In this document: piece after piece, positions 26,808 through 35,156 of the stretch
Layout: each line of letters starts with the position of its first letter
Numbering within the stretch: the first letter of the stretch is position 1
Source: an uncultured Clostridia bacterium
Lineage (GTDB): Bacteria > Bacillota > Clostridia > Lachnospirales > Lachnospiraceae
NCBI GenBank assembly: GCA_945836135.1
Contig: CAMAKT010000004.1
Location: forward strand, 1-35,905
Direction: 5' to 3'
Length of the DNA stretch: 35,905 bases
The notes under the pieces: model-generated
What the model was told of the DNA's origin: nothing
Databases searched by the model: none
The model's input: only the letters and a program-made list of their open reading frames with translations
Position numbers and translations under genes: made by a program

Positions 26808-29234
26808 CTATCCGATAACTTCTCTTGCAACAGCAACAGTGTCCATAGCATCCTTGGCATAATAATCTGCACCAATCTGCTTGGCATATTCCGGTGTCAG
26901 GACAGCTCCACCTACAACGATCTTGCAATCCACCTTGTATTCCCTAAGAAGCTGTATCGTCTTCTCCATGCTCACAAGGGTTGTTGTCATAAGTGCCGAC
27001 AGCCCTACCAGCTTTGCCTTGTGTTCAATTGCTGCATTAACCACTGTCATATAATCAACATCCTTGCCCAAATCAATTACTGTATATCCGTAATTCTCAA
27101 GGATTACCTTTACGATGTTCTTGCCTATATCATGCACATCACCCTTAACTGTTGCCATGACAATCTTGCCCTTACTTACAGGTGTCCTGTTGTCAGCAGC
27201 AAGCTTCTTCTTAATCACTTCGAAGGAGACTTGAGTCACCTCAGCCGCCAGAATAAGTTGTGGTAAAAAGACCTTACCCTTCTCAAAATTCTTGCCTATC
27301 CTGTCAAGAGCAGGAATCAGGGTACCATTAATAATATCAAGCGGTTCCATGGTCTCTAACATCTGTTCGGTAAGTCGCGCGCCCTCATTCTTAAGTCCGT
27401 TTTCAACTGCATACTCCAGAGTTCCCTTAACCGTGCCGTCAGTTCCTGCCATCACACCTGCTTGATTACCCCTGTCAGCCGTTTTCTCAGTAACCACTGC
27501 CTTAGTCGGAGCATAGCCACTGTAATTTCGTATATAGTCCATAGAATTTCTGTCAATACCCGTAAGGAGCCTGAATGCTCTGACAGCTCCCGTCATTGAA
27601 ACTACATTAGGATTAATAATCGGCAATGTAAGCCCATATGAAAGAGCCATTGTAAGGAAATTCTGGTTCACCAGTTCCCTATACGGAAGTCCAAATGAAA
27701 TATTGGACACGCCAAGTACCGTATTAAGTCCAAGCTCATAGCGGACTGTATGAAGTGCATTTAACGTCTCCATGACACCATCCTGCTCAGCCGAAGCCGT
27801 GAGGGTAAGACAGTCAATAAACACATTCTCTTTAGGTATTCCAATGGCAAGCGCCCTGTCAAGTATCTTTCTTGCAATAGCTACCCGTTCCCCCGCAGTC
27901 TTAGGAATTCCATTGGCATCCAAGGTAAGACCTATAACACAGGCTCCGTATTTTTTTACCAGAGGAAGAACATTGTTAAGTGACTCCTCCTCTCCATTGA
28001 CAGAGTTGACTATCGGTTTACCGCAGTAAATACGAAGTCCGGCTTCCAATACTTCCGGGATAGTGCTGTCAATCTGTAACGGGACATCGCATACCGACTG
28101 AATAGCCCTTATAGCATCCACCATCATATTTTTTTCATTAATCTCAGGAAGTCCCACATTGACATCGAGAATCTCGGCACCGCCCTCAATCTGCTCAAGT
28201 GCCTGATTCATAATATAATCAAGATTATGTTCCTTAAGTGCCTGCTTGAAGAGTTTCTTACCCGTCGGATTGATTCTCTCGCCTATTATTCTCGGCTGGT
28301 CGATAATTACTGTATTGCTTGCTGAGCACACAGCTGACGGAATATCTGCTCTCTCACAGACAAATTCTGCACCATCCAGAGCTTTCTTAAGTTCCGAAAT
28401 ATATGCGGGCGTAGTACCGCAGCAGCCTCCCATAATGGTTGCTCCAATACCAGCCATCTTAACCATCTTCTCTGCAAAATCCTGCGGTCCCACATTATAT
28501 TCATTGGTAACAGGGTCTGGAAGGCCTGCATTAGGCTTAACAACAATAGGAAGTGAGGTGAATCTTCTAAGCTCTTCGACTACCGGAACAAGCTCATCCG
28601 GTCCTAATGAGCAGTTCACTCCCAGCGCATCAACGCCAAGTCCCTCCATGGTAAGTGCCATAGCCGACACCTGACAGCCGGTAAATGTTCTCATATTCTG
28701 TTCAAAAGTCATGGTACAGATAACCGGAAGCTCGGAATTCTCCTTAGCAGCCAGTACAGCCGCCTTAAGCTCCAGCAAATCTGTCATTGTCTCAAATACA
28801 ATGATATCCGCATCAGTTCCTGCAAGTACCTGCTCCTTGTATATATCGTATGCCTCTTCAAACTTCAAATCACCTGTAGGCTCCACCAGTCTTCCAATCG
28901 GGCCAATATCCAGCGCCACTATACAGTCCGTTCCCTCGCTTGCTTTTCTCGCATTGGCTATTCCCTTCTTAATTGCCTGTCGGACAGAATAACCGCAGCC
29001 CTCAAGCTTGTATCTGTTGGCACCGAAAGTATTAGTGTAGATAATATCTGAACCGCTTTCTATATACTGTCTGTGTATTCCAATCAACAATTCTTCATCC
29101 GTAAAAGACAGTACCTCCGGTACCTGGCCCAGCTTAAGTCCCGATGCCTGAAGCATGGTACCCATCGCTCCGTCCAGTAGAATATATTTGCGTGACGCCT
29201 TATTTTTCCTTAATAACAGTTCCTTAAACTCCAC
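26808..29234 (-). CDS. metH: Cobalamin-dependent methionine synthase lacking the activation domain
   Basis: Hcy-binding ILLDGAMGTMLQ and GGCCGTTPAYI; pterin-binding IIGERINPTGKK; B12-binding KGDVHDIGKNIV. GTG start 29234 preferred over the ORF-track 29285. Confidence 0.95.
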   Translation of the reverse strand: MEFKELLLRKNKASRKYILLDGAMGTMLQASGLKLGQVPEVLSFTDEELLIGIHRQYIESGSDIIYTNTFGANRYKLEGCGYSVRQAIKKGIANARKASEGTDCIVALDIGPIGRLVEPTGDLKFEEAYDIYKEQVLAGTDADIIVFETMTDLLELKAAVLAAKENSELPVICTMTFEQNMRTFTGCQVSAMALTMEGLGVDALGVNCSLGPDELVPVVEELRRFTSLPIVVKPNAGLPDPVTNEYNVGPQDFAEKMVKMAGIGATIMGGCCGTTPAYISELKKALDGAEFVCERADIPSAVCSASNTVIIDQPRIIGERINPTGKKLFKQALKEHNLDYIMNQALEQIEGGAEILDVNVGLPEINEKNMMVDAIRAIQSVCDVPLQIDSTIPEVLEAGLRIYCGKPIVNSVNGEEESLNNVLPLVKKYGACVIGLTLDANGIPKTAGERVAIARKILDRALAIGIPKENVFIDCLTLTASAEQDGVMETLNALHTVRYELGLNTVLGVSNISFGLPYRELVNQNFLTMALSYGLTLPIINPNVVSMTGAVRAFRLLTGIDRNSMDYIRNYSGYAPTKAVVTEKTADRGNQAGVMAGTDGTVKGTLEYAVENGLKNEGARLTEQMLETMEPLDIINGTLIPALDRIGKNFEKGKVFLPQLILAAEVTQVSFEVIKKKLAADNRTPVSKGKIVMATVKGDVHDIGKNIVKVILENYGYTVIDLGKDVDYMTVVNAAIEHKAKLVGLSALMTTTLVSMEKTIQLLREYKVDCKIVVGGAVLTPEYAKQIGADYYAKDAMDTVAVAREVIG

Positions 29235-29919
29235 AATGCTCACCTTTCCTGCGAAAAGCACAGCTTTCCCGCATGCTGCACACACTGCAGCCTCTTCTCT
29301 TTCTATCGACTTCCCTGTCGGAAATTCCCATCACAGCAGTCACGGACTTGCACGGTGTCATTAATCCTCCCTGTGTAATATTCACACCTATGCGCTTAGA
29401 TGCCGACAGAACCTCAAGAAATTTCTTCTGAGATTCAATGGGGAAATCTCCATAGCCCGGGCTGAAGCGCCAGGTGGCATACCTGTCGGATAATTTTTCT
29501 AAAATCTCCTGCTCTGCAATGTCACATACCTGCTCAATGGCGGCTGATGCCATGCTGTCCACAATCACTGCCGATGCCATGCTGCTAAGTTCAAGCTTTC
29601 TTATAAGCCTGTCCACACCTTCCGACAATGTCACCGCAAAGAGAACCGCACCCTCGCACCCTTTCAAATGTTCACTTATTGAATTGCCCATAAGTGCTAA
29701 ATCACAACCATCAAGAATTACTCCCGCTTTTCTGTCCGTAGTGTCGGAAGTACATATTTCTTCTATCCTGAAATAACGATAGACATATTTGGCATCTATC
29801 ACCTCAAGCAGCAAACGTTCACATTCCTCTGCAATGGAGAGAACATTGTCATCCGGTGTACTGCTCCCATAACCCATATACCTGAAAGCTTCTTTCACAT
29901 TTATTCTGTCAAGCTTCAT
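29224..29919 (-). CDS. Stand-alone vitamin B12-dependent methionine synthase activation domain protein
   Basis: Located immediately upstream of metH; RYATWRFSPGYGDFPIESQKKFLEVLSASKRIGVNITQGGLMTPCKSVTAVMGIS is typical of Met_synt_B12; Cys-rich tail. Confidence 0.88.
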   Translation of the reverse strand: MKLDRINVKEAFRYMGYGSSTPDDNVLSIAEECERLLLEVIDAKYVYRYFRIEEICTSDTTDRKAGVILDGCDLALMGNSISEHLKGCEGAVLFAVTLSEGVDRLIRKLELSSMASAVIVDSMASAAIEQVCDIAEQEILEKLSDRYATWRFSPGYGDFPIESQKKFLEVLSASKRIGVNITQGGLMTPCKSVTAVMGISDREVDRKRRGCSVCSMRESCAFRRKGEHCGV

Positions 29920-29953
29920 ATAAAGCTCCTGATGTTTTCTGCCATGGCTTCTT

Positions 29954-31012
29954 TTACCTGACAGAGAACTTATATATTGTCACATATTCAAAAGGTACCC
30001 CTGCACTCACCACAGGAGACTCGAATGCCATATTGTTAACTGAGTCAGGGAAATACTGGCTCTCAAAGCAAACACCGCCGCCCTTGCTGTAATAGCAGTC
30101 GTCCTTACCCCGTACTTTACCGCTTAGGAAATTGCCGGTATATAACTGCATGCCCGGCATATCAGTATATACCTCCATATATCTGCCGGACTTCTCATCC
30201 TCTAAGCTGGCCACAAGCTCTACGTTCCCGTTATTCTTAAGTACATAATTATGGTCATAGCCGCCGGCCCTTACTAGCTGCTCATAATCTGAATTAATAT
30301 CCTGTCCTATAGTCTTAGCAGCCCTGAAATCTAATGGAGTGCCACTGACACTGCGGTACTCCCCGGTAGGAATAAGTCCCTCATCTGACGGTGTGAACTC
30401 ATCCGCATCAATCCATACCTTCTGCCCATATATGGTACCCGAGGAATGTCCTGCCAGATTAAAATATGAATGGTTCGTAGGGTTCACAATTGTATCCTCA
30501 CCTGCAACACCTTCGTATTCAAGAATCACACTGTCGTCCTCTGTCAGAATATATGTAACCGAAAGGTCAAGTCTGCCCGGCATTCCCTGATCTCCGTCAG
30601 GGCTTATGATGGAGAAACATACCGCCTGTCCTCTTTCATCATCCACGATCTGCCCCTCCCATCTGCGGCTGCTGTAGCCGTCAGAACCACTGTGGAGATT
30701 ATTAGGACCATCATTCTTCTCAAGCTGGTATGACTTACCCTTAATCATGAAACGTCCGTCCTTAATACGGTTGGCACTGCGTCCCACTACCACACCAAGG
30801 TAAAAGCCGTTACCGCTTTCATACTGCTTGGAATTGTCATATCCCAGCACAACATCCTCAAAGCGGCCCTCGCGGTCAGCTACCTTAAGCGACTGTAGTG
30901 CAGCTCCAAGTTCAATCAACTTCATTGTAGTTCCATTGCCATTGACAATGGTGTAGGAATAAATTGCCTCATTGCGGCTGCTATATCCAAATACTTCTCT
31001 AACTATGCTCAT
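29954..31012 (-). CDS. galM: Aldose 1-epimerase
   Basis: GVVVGRSANRIKDGRFMIKGKSYQL, NLHSGSDGYSSRRWEGQ, NPTNHSYFNLAGH, YTGNFLSGK. Confidence 0.95.
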   Translation of the reverse strand: MSIVREVFGYSSRNEAIYSYTIVNGNGTTMKLIELGAALQSLKVADREGRFEDVVLGYDNSKQYESGNGFYLGVVVGRSANRIKDGRFMIKGKSYQLEKNDGPNNLHSGSDGYSSRRWEGQIVDDERGQAVCFSIISPDGDQGMPGRLDLSVTYILTEDDSVILEYEGVAGEDTIVNPTNHSYFNLAGHSSGTIYGQKVWIDADEFTPSDEGLIPTGEYRSVSGTPLDFRAAKTIGQDINSDYEQLVRAGGYDHNYVLKNNGNVELVASLEDEKSGRYMEVYTDMPGMQLYTGNFLSGKVRGKDDCYYSKGGGVCFESQYFPDSVNNMAFESPVVSAGVPFEYVTIYKFSVR

Positions 31013-31025
31013 ATATTTTTCCTCC

Positions 31026-32459
31026 TCAATTTCTCTTAACTCTGTTGCGAATAAGTCCCTGCAGATATACTACACTCTTCCTGTTAATAATCAGATACAG
31101 CACATAAGCTGCAAGCGATATGACGAAAGCCACCGCAGAAGGAAGCTTCCAACACACATAGGCACACAATGCCACAAGAACAAGCTCCTGTGCCATCTCA
31201 AACTGTGCCTTTCTGTATTCCCGCGTCTCTCCCAAAAGCCGCTCAAGGAAATTCTCCGACACAAAGTATCTCACACCTATCGCACATACCATAAAAAGGA
31301 TGATGGAATCAATGCTGTGAAAACAATATGCTCCTATTATGCACATCGCTATACTAAGTGCCATCGAGAAAAGATTAACGCCTAACAGGAACCTTTCCTT
31401 TCTCAATACCTTAAAATATGTGGCACAGACAAGATTCATCTTGCCGTCAAAAATGCACATAGGCAGAAGAATAGCCATATATGCCAGACTCACCTCATAC
31501 TGAGGAAGCCATATCTTAAGCAGCTCCTTAGCCGGAATATATACCAAAAAGACAACCGGAAGAATTACGTTGAGAACGTTCTTTGCCATGTCAAACAGAC
31601 TCTTCTGCCTTCCCTCGTCAATCTGGCGCAGCGCCGGAAACAGAACCATGGATATCTGTGATACAAACAGCAGAAAGAAGTTCGTGAGTGTAAGAGAAAA
31701 CGATACTTCACCGAAATCCTCTATTCCCCAGTAACGTTCAATAATAAAACGCCCGCCTCCTAAAATCAGGTTACCCGCGATATTGGCAACAGTCAGGTTA
31801 ATACCTATCTTCATGCTGTCAAGAGACTCCCGCAGGGTATCTGTAAAGGGAATCCTGCGCGCAAACACAACATCTCTTCCCTTGTACACACAATATGCCA
31901 TCGCAGCGAGCTTTGCCGCCATATACAGCCACACATAGGTTCTGTAATCATTGCTCTTAAACAAAAATAAAGCCAGAATGGCAGCCATGAATACGACCTT
32001 GTCAATCATAACCGACATTGAATAAAGCCTTGTCTCATTAGCTGCCTGAAATATACATCCAAGGTACAAGGTCAGATTGTACATGAGCATGTAAGCTGCC
32101 GTCATGATGAATACAAACGCTGTCTCTCCATCCTGCCCGAAAAGTACAGCCCATAACACTATTCCAAGACCTATTACAGTCTGAAACAGCGCGCCGAAAC
32201 GAAACTGCGCGCCTAATAGTTTCTTGTCCATATCATCATATTCAATACCGCCGATTTTCAGATATACACCATCATTCAGACCAAAATGAAAAAATCCTGT
32301 ATATCCTGTATAGAAAAGGAACAAAGACCAGTATCCGTAATTGGCTTTGTCAAAAAACTTAGGAAGAATGAGTGATGTAAGTATGCTTAGAAGCAACGAT
32401 ATACCCTGTGCCGCAAAAGCATATATTATATTGCGTAAAATTCTATTTTCCTGTTTCAT
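31026..32459 (-). CDS. Polysaccharide/oligosaccharide flippase-like multispan membrane protein
   Basis: 477 aa, multiple TM segments; N-terminal RNIIYAFAAQGISLLLSILTSLILPKFFDKANYGYWSLFLFYTGYTGFFHFGLNDGVYL resembles Wzx/MOP-type flippases. Confidence 0.8.
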   Translation of the reverse strand: MKQENRILRNIIYAFAAQGISLLLSILTSLILPKFFDKANYGYWSLFLFYTGYTGFFHFGLNDGVYLKIGGIEYDDMDKKLLGAQFRFGALFQTVIGLGIVLWAVLFGQDGETAFVFIMTAAYMLMYNLTLYLGCIFQAANETRLYSMSVMIDKVVFMAAILALFLFKSNDYRTYVWLYMAAKLAAMAYCVYKGRDVVFARRIPFTDTLRESLDSMKIGINLTVANIAGNLILGGGRFIIERYWGIEDFGEVSFSLTLTNFFLLFVSQISMVLFPALRQIDEGRQKSLFDMAKNVLNVILPVVFLVYIPAKELLKIWLPQYEVSLAYMAILLPMCIFDGKMNLVCATYFKVLRKERFLLGVNLFSMALSIAMCIIGAYCFHSIDSIILFMVCAIGVRYFVSENFLERLLGETREYRKAQFEMAQELVLVALCAYVCWKLPSAVAFVISLAAYVLYLIINRKSVVYLQGLIRNRVKRN

Positions 32460-32756
32460 TTACATCTTCTCTTTAAGAGTTATTTCAACCTCAAGTCCGA
32501 TACTGTCTGCAACTCGGACTATCATATCAAGTGTAGGATTGTACTTTCCGCTCTCAAGTCTGCTGATATTCGGTCTCTGTATTCCTGTAGACTCTGAAAT
32601 ATCCGCCTGTGTAATCTTCTTGGCCTTGCGGTAACGAATAAGCTGCTCAATGAGCTGCTTTCTCGTCTCAATCTGTACATTCTCTACCTGCTTCTTATTA
32701 TTCTTTGCAGTAGTATCCTTAGCTTCTGCCTGTGTCTTAGGTGTATTCTTAGCCAT
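32460..32756 (-). CDS. XRE-family HTH transcriptional regulator
   Basis: RYRKAKKITQADISESTGIQRPNISRLESGKYNPTLDMIVRVADSIGLEVEITL; start 32756 behind AGGAGA. Confidence 0.9.
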   Translation of the reverse strand: MAKNTPKTQAEAKDTTAKNNKKQVENVQIETRKQLIEQLIRYRKAKKITQADISESTGIQRPNISRLESGKYNPTLDMIVRVADSIGLEVEITLKEKM

Positions 32757-32791
32757 AATCTCCTCCATATTCATTCGCACTATAATTAATA

Positions 32792-32813
32792 AAATGATAT
32801 CTCTGTATCATTT
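32792..32813. promoter_or_regulatory. Putative operator for the XRE regulator
   Basis: Perfect inverted repeat AAATGATA-TCTCTG-TATCATTT just downstream of the predicted HTH-gene -10. Confidence 0.7.
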
Positions 32814-32824
32814 AGGATTAAATT

Positions 32825-32853
32825 ATATTATCATAACTGAAACTTGTTGTCAA
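32825..32853 (-). promoter_or_regulatory. Putative sigma-A promoter of the XRE/flippase operon
   Basis: Minus strand TTGACA (32853-32848), 17-nt spacer, TAATAT (32830-32825). Confidence 0.8.
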
Positions 32854-32855
32854 TC

Positions 32856-32884
32856 TTGAATTTTGACTGCCAATAGCGTATAAT
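32856..32884 (+). promoter_or_regulatory. Putative sigma-A promoter of the DUF975 gene
   Basis: TTGAAT (32856-32861), 17-nt spacer, TATAAT (32879-32884). Confidence 0.75.
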
Positions 32885-32921
32885 ATCCATAATTACTATA
32901 TTTTCAGAAATGAGGATTTTT

Positions 32922-33713
32922 ATGAATAATCATTCCATTTCAAGTGTGAAGCTTGCCGCCAAGCGCATCTTGGGAACATATTTTTTCCGTTGTATTCTGG
33001 CTACTTTCATATCCGGAACAGGAATATTGCTTATTTTCAACTACATACTTGACGGAACAGTTAAGGTTGATAACGCTTTTGATATTGATGCCTTTTATTC
33101 TGCTGTTCTCACGGCAGAAACTCCTCAGGATATATATACATATATCTACAACAGTGTTTCCTCTATAATCAACAGTATCGGCTATGATGTATATTCAGCC
33201 ATGCTGCGAAGGTTTGCCCTTGCCATTATGGTTTCCTTCTTCGTGAAGCTGATATACCAGTTTGTGGTCGTATATCCTTTTGAAGTGGGCAACTGCCGTT
33301 TTTATATCGATGCCCACTATACCGAGCCCAAATACAAGCAGTTACTGCACGGTTTTTCAACCAATTACATTAATGTCGTCCTGATTCAGATGCTCCGCCA
33401 GGTTAAGATATTTCTCTGGAGCATGCTTTTTATAATTCCGGGCGTTATCAAAAGCTACGAGACATTCATGATTCCGTATCTTCTTGCCGAGAATCCTGAC
33501 ATACGCTGCCGTGAAGCCTTTGAAACAAGCCGGAAAATGATGTACGGCAACAAGCTCAATGTTCTTCTGCTCAACCTCTCCTTCATCGGCTGGATGATAC
33601 TCAGCACCTTTACAGGCGGTCTTGCCTACATCTTCTTTGTGGGACCTTATTACGATGCCGCCCTGACGAACATGGCGCTCCGCATTAAGGCAGAATACAA
33701 CGAAAAGCAATAA
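32922..33713 (+). CDS. DUF975-family integral membrane protein
   Basis: MNNHSISSVKLAAKRILGTYFFRCILATF, FYIDAHYTEPKYKQLLHGF, SYETFMIPYLLAENPDIRCREAFETSRKMMYGNK, GGLAYIFFVGPYYDAALTNMA. SD GAGG favours ATG 32922 over 32910. Confidence 0.82.
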   Translation: MNNHSISSVKLAAKRILGTYFFRCILATFISGTGILLIFNYILDGTVKVDNAFDIDAFYSAVLTAETPQDIYTYIYNSVSSIINSIGYDVYSAMLRRFALAIMVSFFVKLIYQFVVVYPFEVGNCRFYIDAHYTEPKYKQLLHGFSTNYINVVLIQMLRQVKIFLWSMLFIIPGVIKSYETFMIPYLLAENPDIRCREAFETSRKMMYGNKLNVLLLNLSFIGWMILSTFTGGLAYIFFVGPYYDAALTNMALRIKAEYNEKQ

Positions 33714-33835
33714 ATTACTGAATTGTAATCATGATTTACTTTACAAAATGCATTTTGGGTGTTACTCTGTTTTAGTAAAATATTCCAGACATTACTAATC
33801 ATTTTTTCTTTTAAATATTTGCAGGGGGAACAACA

Positions 33836-34639
33836 ATGGGAGTAATTATCTTCTTTTTAATATGGTATTTCGCATACGCGCGCAATAATCCTAAGCTTTT
33901 TGGCAAGCTCAAACGCAACAAGACCTGGATATTCATTCTTATAGCTTTTTTTATGTTTTCGAATGTTTCGAGCTCGCTATTTGAGCTTTCCATTATTTTG
34001 GGAATGATGCTTGTTCCTTTTACAATACTCTCACGTATTTTCAAGAGTATCTTCTCGCCGGGCGATGCAACTAACAAAAAAGAAGCCAAAAAAGCCCGCA
34101 ATGAAGCCATTCCTAAGTCAGAGCAGCTTCCTAACGCTGTTCCGAAGCGAATTAAGATAGTACAGAAATTCAGTGAAAAGAATGGACTTAACCTTACACA
34201 ATCGCAAATTCAGACCATCGTTGATGCTTCATATATCTCGACTGACTGGGAATACCTGATTCTGTCCATGCTCAAAGATTATCAGACTATACATCAGTGG
34301 TTTAAGTCCCCTATCGGCGGTTGGCTGCGTGTATACCTTAAGGTATTCAATGTCCAGTCCATCTCCTCCGATATGGCACAGCAGAAGCAAATATGCATAG
34401 ATTCCTTCGACCAGATATTCCGCTCCATTGATTTATCCACCTACAATACACCGGCATGGAATATCTCACAGATTAACAATACATATATGACCAATTTTGA
34501 CGATATCTCATTTATGATTGCCTATCGTTTTCTTGAAGCCAACGGGCGCAAATACAAGCTCGGTGAAGTGGAGATTCTCAAAGCGGACGAAGAATTATCA
34601 GACCTTAAGAAAAAGTATGATGCAGTGGGGCAGATGTAA
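33836..34639 (+). CDS. Uncharacterised membrane-anchored protein
   Basis: 267 aa, SD AGGGGGA; two N-terminal hydrophobic segments, basic linker, soluble C-terminal domain; no family recognised. Confidence 0.75.
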   Translation: MGVIIFFLIWYFAYARNNPKLFGKLKRNKTWIFILIAFFMFSNVSSSLFELSIILGMMLVPFTILSRIFKSIFSPGDATNKKEAKKARNEAIPKSEQLPNAVPKRIKIVQKFSEKNGLNLTQSQIQTIVDASYISTDWEYLILSMLKDYQTIHQWFKSPIGGWLRVYLKVFNVQSISSDMAQQKQICIDSFDQIFRSIDLSTYNTPAWNISQINNTYMTNFDDISFMIAYRFLEANGRKYKLGEVEILKADEELSDLKKKYDAVGQM

Positions 34640-34662
34640 TATACATCTCCCCACTATTATTT
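34624..34662 (+). terminator. Intrinsic terminator overlapping the 3' end of the uncharacterised gene
   Basis: AGTGGGG-c-AGATGTA (34624-34638), ATA loop, TACATCT-CCCCACT (34642-34655): 14 bp with one bulge, followed by ATTATTTTATT. Confidence 0.75.
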
Positions 34663-35156
34663 TATTCAGATTCCGTGTTGTCCGTTGTATTCTCAATGTT
34701 GTCCGGCTGCTCTGCTTCTTTTTTTTCGACGGTATCATATACCGTAGGTTCTTCCATCACCAGCCTGTTCTTAAGAAACCAGCGTATGCCGTGGTATATG
34801 CCTCTGATAACCGCAAACACTGCAAACATCCCCAGAAATCCCATAACTCCGAACACAATGTCATCAAATTCCATATTACCGGTATTGCTGATTTTCTGTC
34901 CAATCTCAATGGCAAAGGTAATCACAAGAATAAGCGTAAACACATAAATCCATGCAATAACCATAATATGATTCTTCTGCGCTAGCCACTTAAATAGCGG
35001 ATAGACCACGAAAAGCATAATCATTCCCAGTGCTCCGATTATTAGGAAATGCATCTCTTTATCGGAAAAATTATATTCAAATGCATCATTCAAGTGCATC
35101 AAATAATTATGTATTTTGGCTATTATTCTCATCAAGCTATATAATACTTCACTCAT
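34662..35156 (-). CDS. VanZ-like small membrane protein
   Basis: Four hydrophobic segments; FAIEIGQKISNTGNMEFDDIVFGVMGFLGMF resembles the VanZ E-x-x-Q...D-x-x-x-G-x-x-G pattern; acidic C-terminal tail. Confidence 0.55.
   Translation of the reverse strand: MSEVLYSLMRIIAKIHNYLMHLNDAFEYNFSDKEMHFLIIGALGMIMLFVVYPLFKWLAQKNHIMVIAWIYVFTLILVITFAIEIGQKISNTGNMEFDDIVFGVMGFLGMFAVFAVIRGIYHGIRWFLKNRLVMEEPTVYDTVEKKEAEQPDNIENTTDNTESE

Noticed and set aside
29920-29953. Cobalamin or SAM riboswitch upstream of the methionine synthase genes
   Set aside because: Only 34 nt separate galM from the activation gene; no B12-box or S-box like structure can fit.
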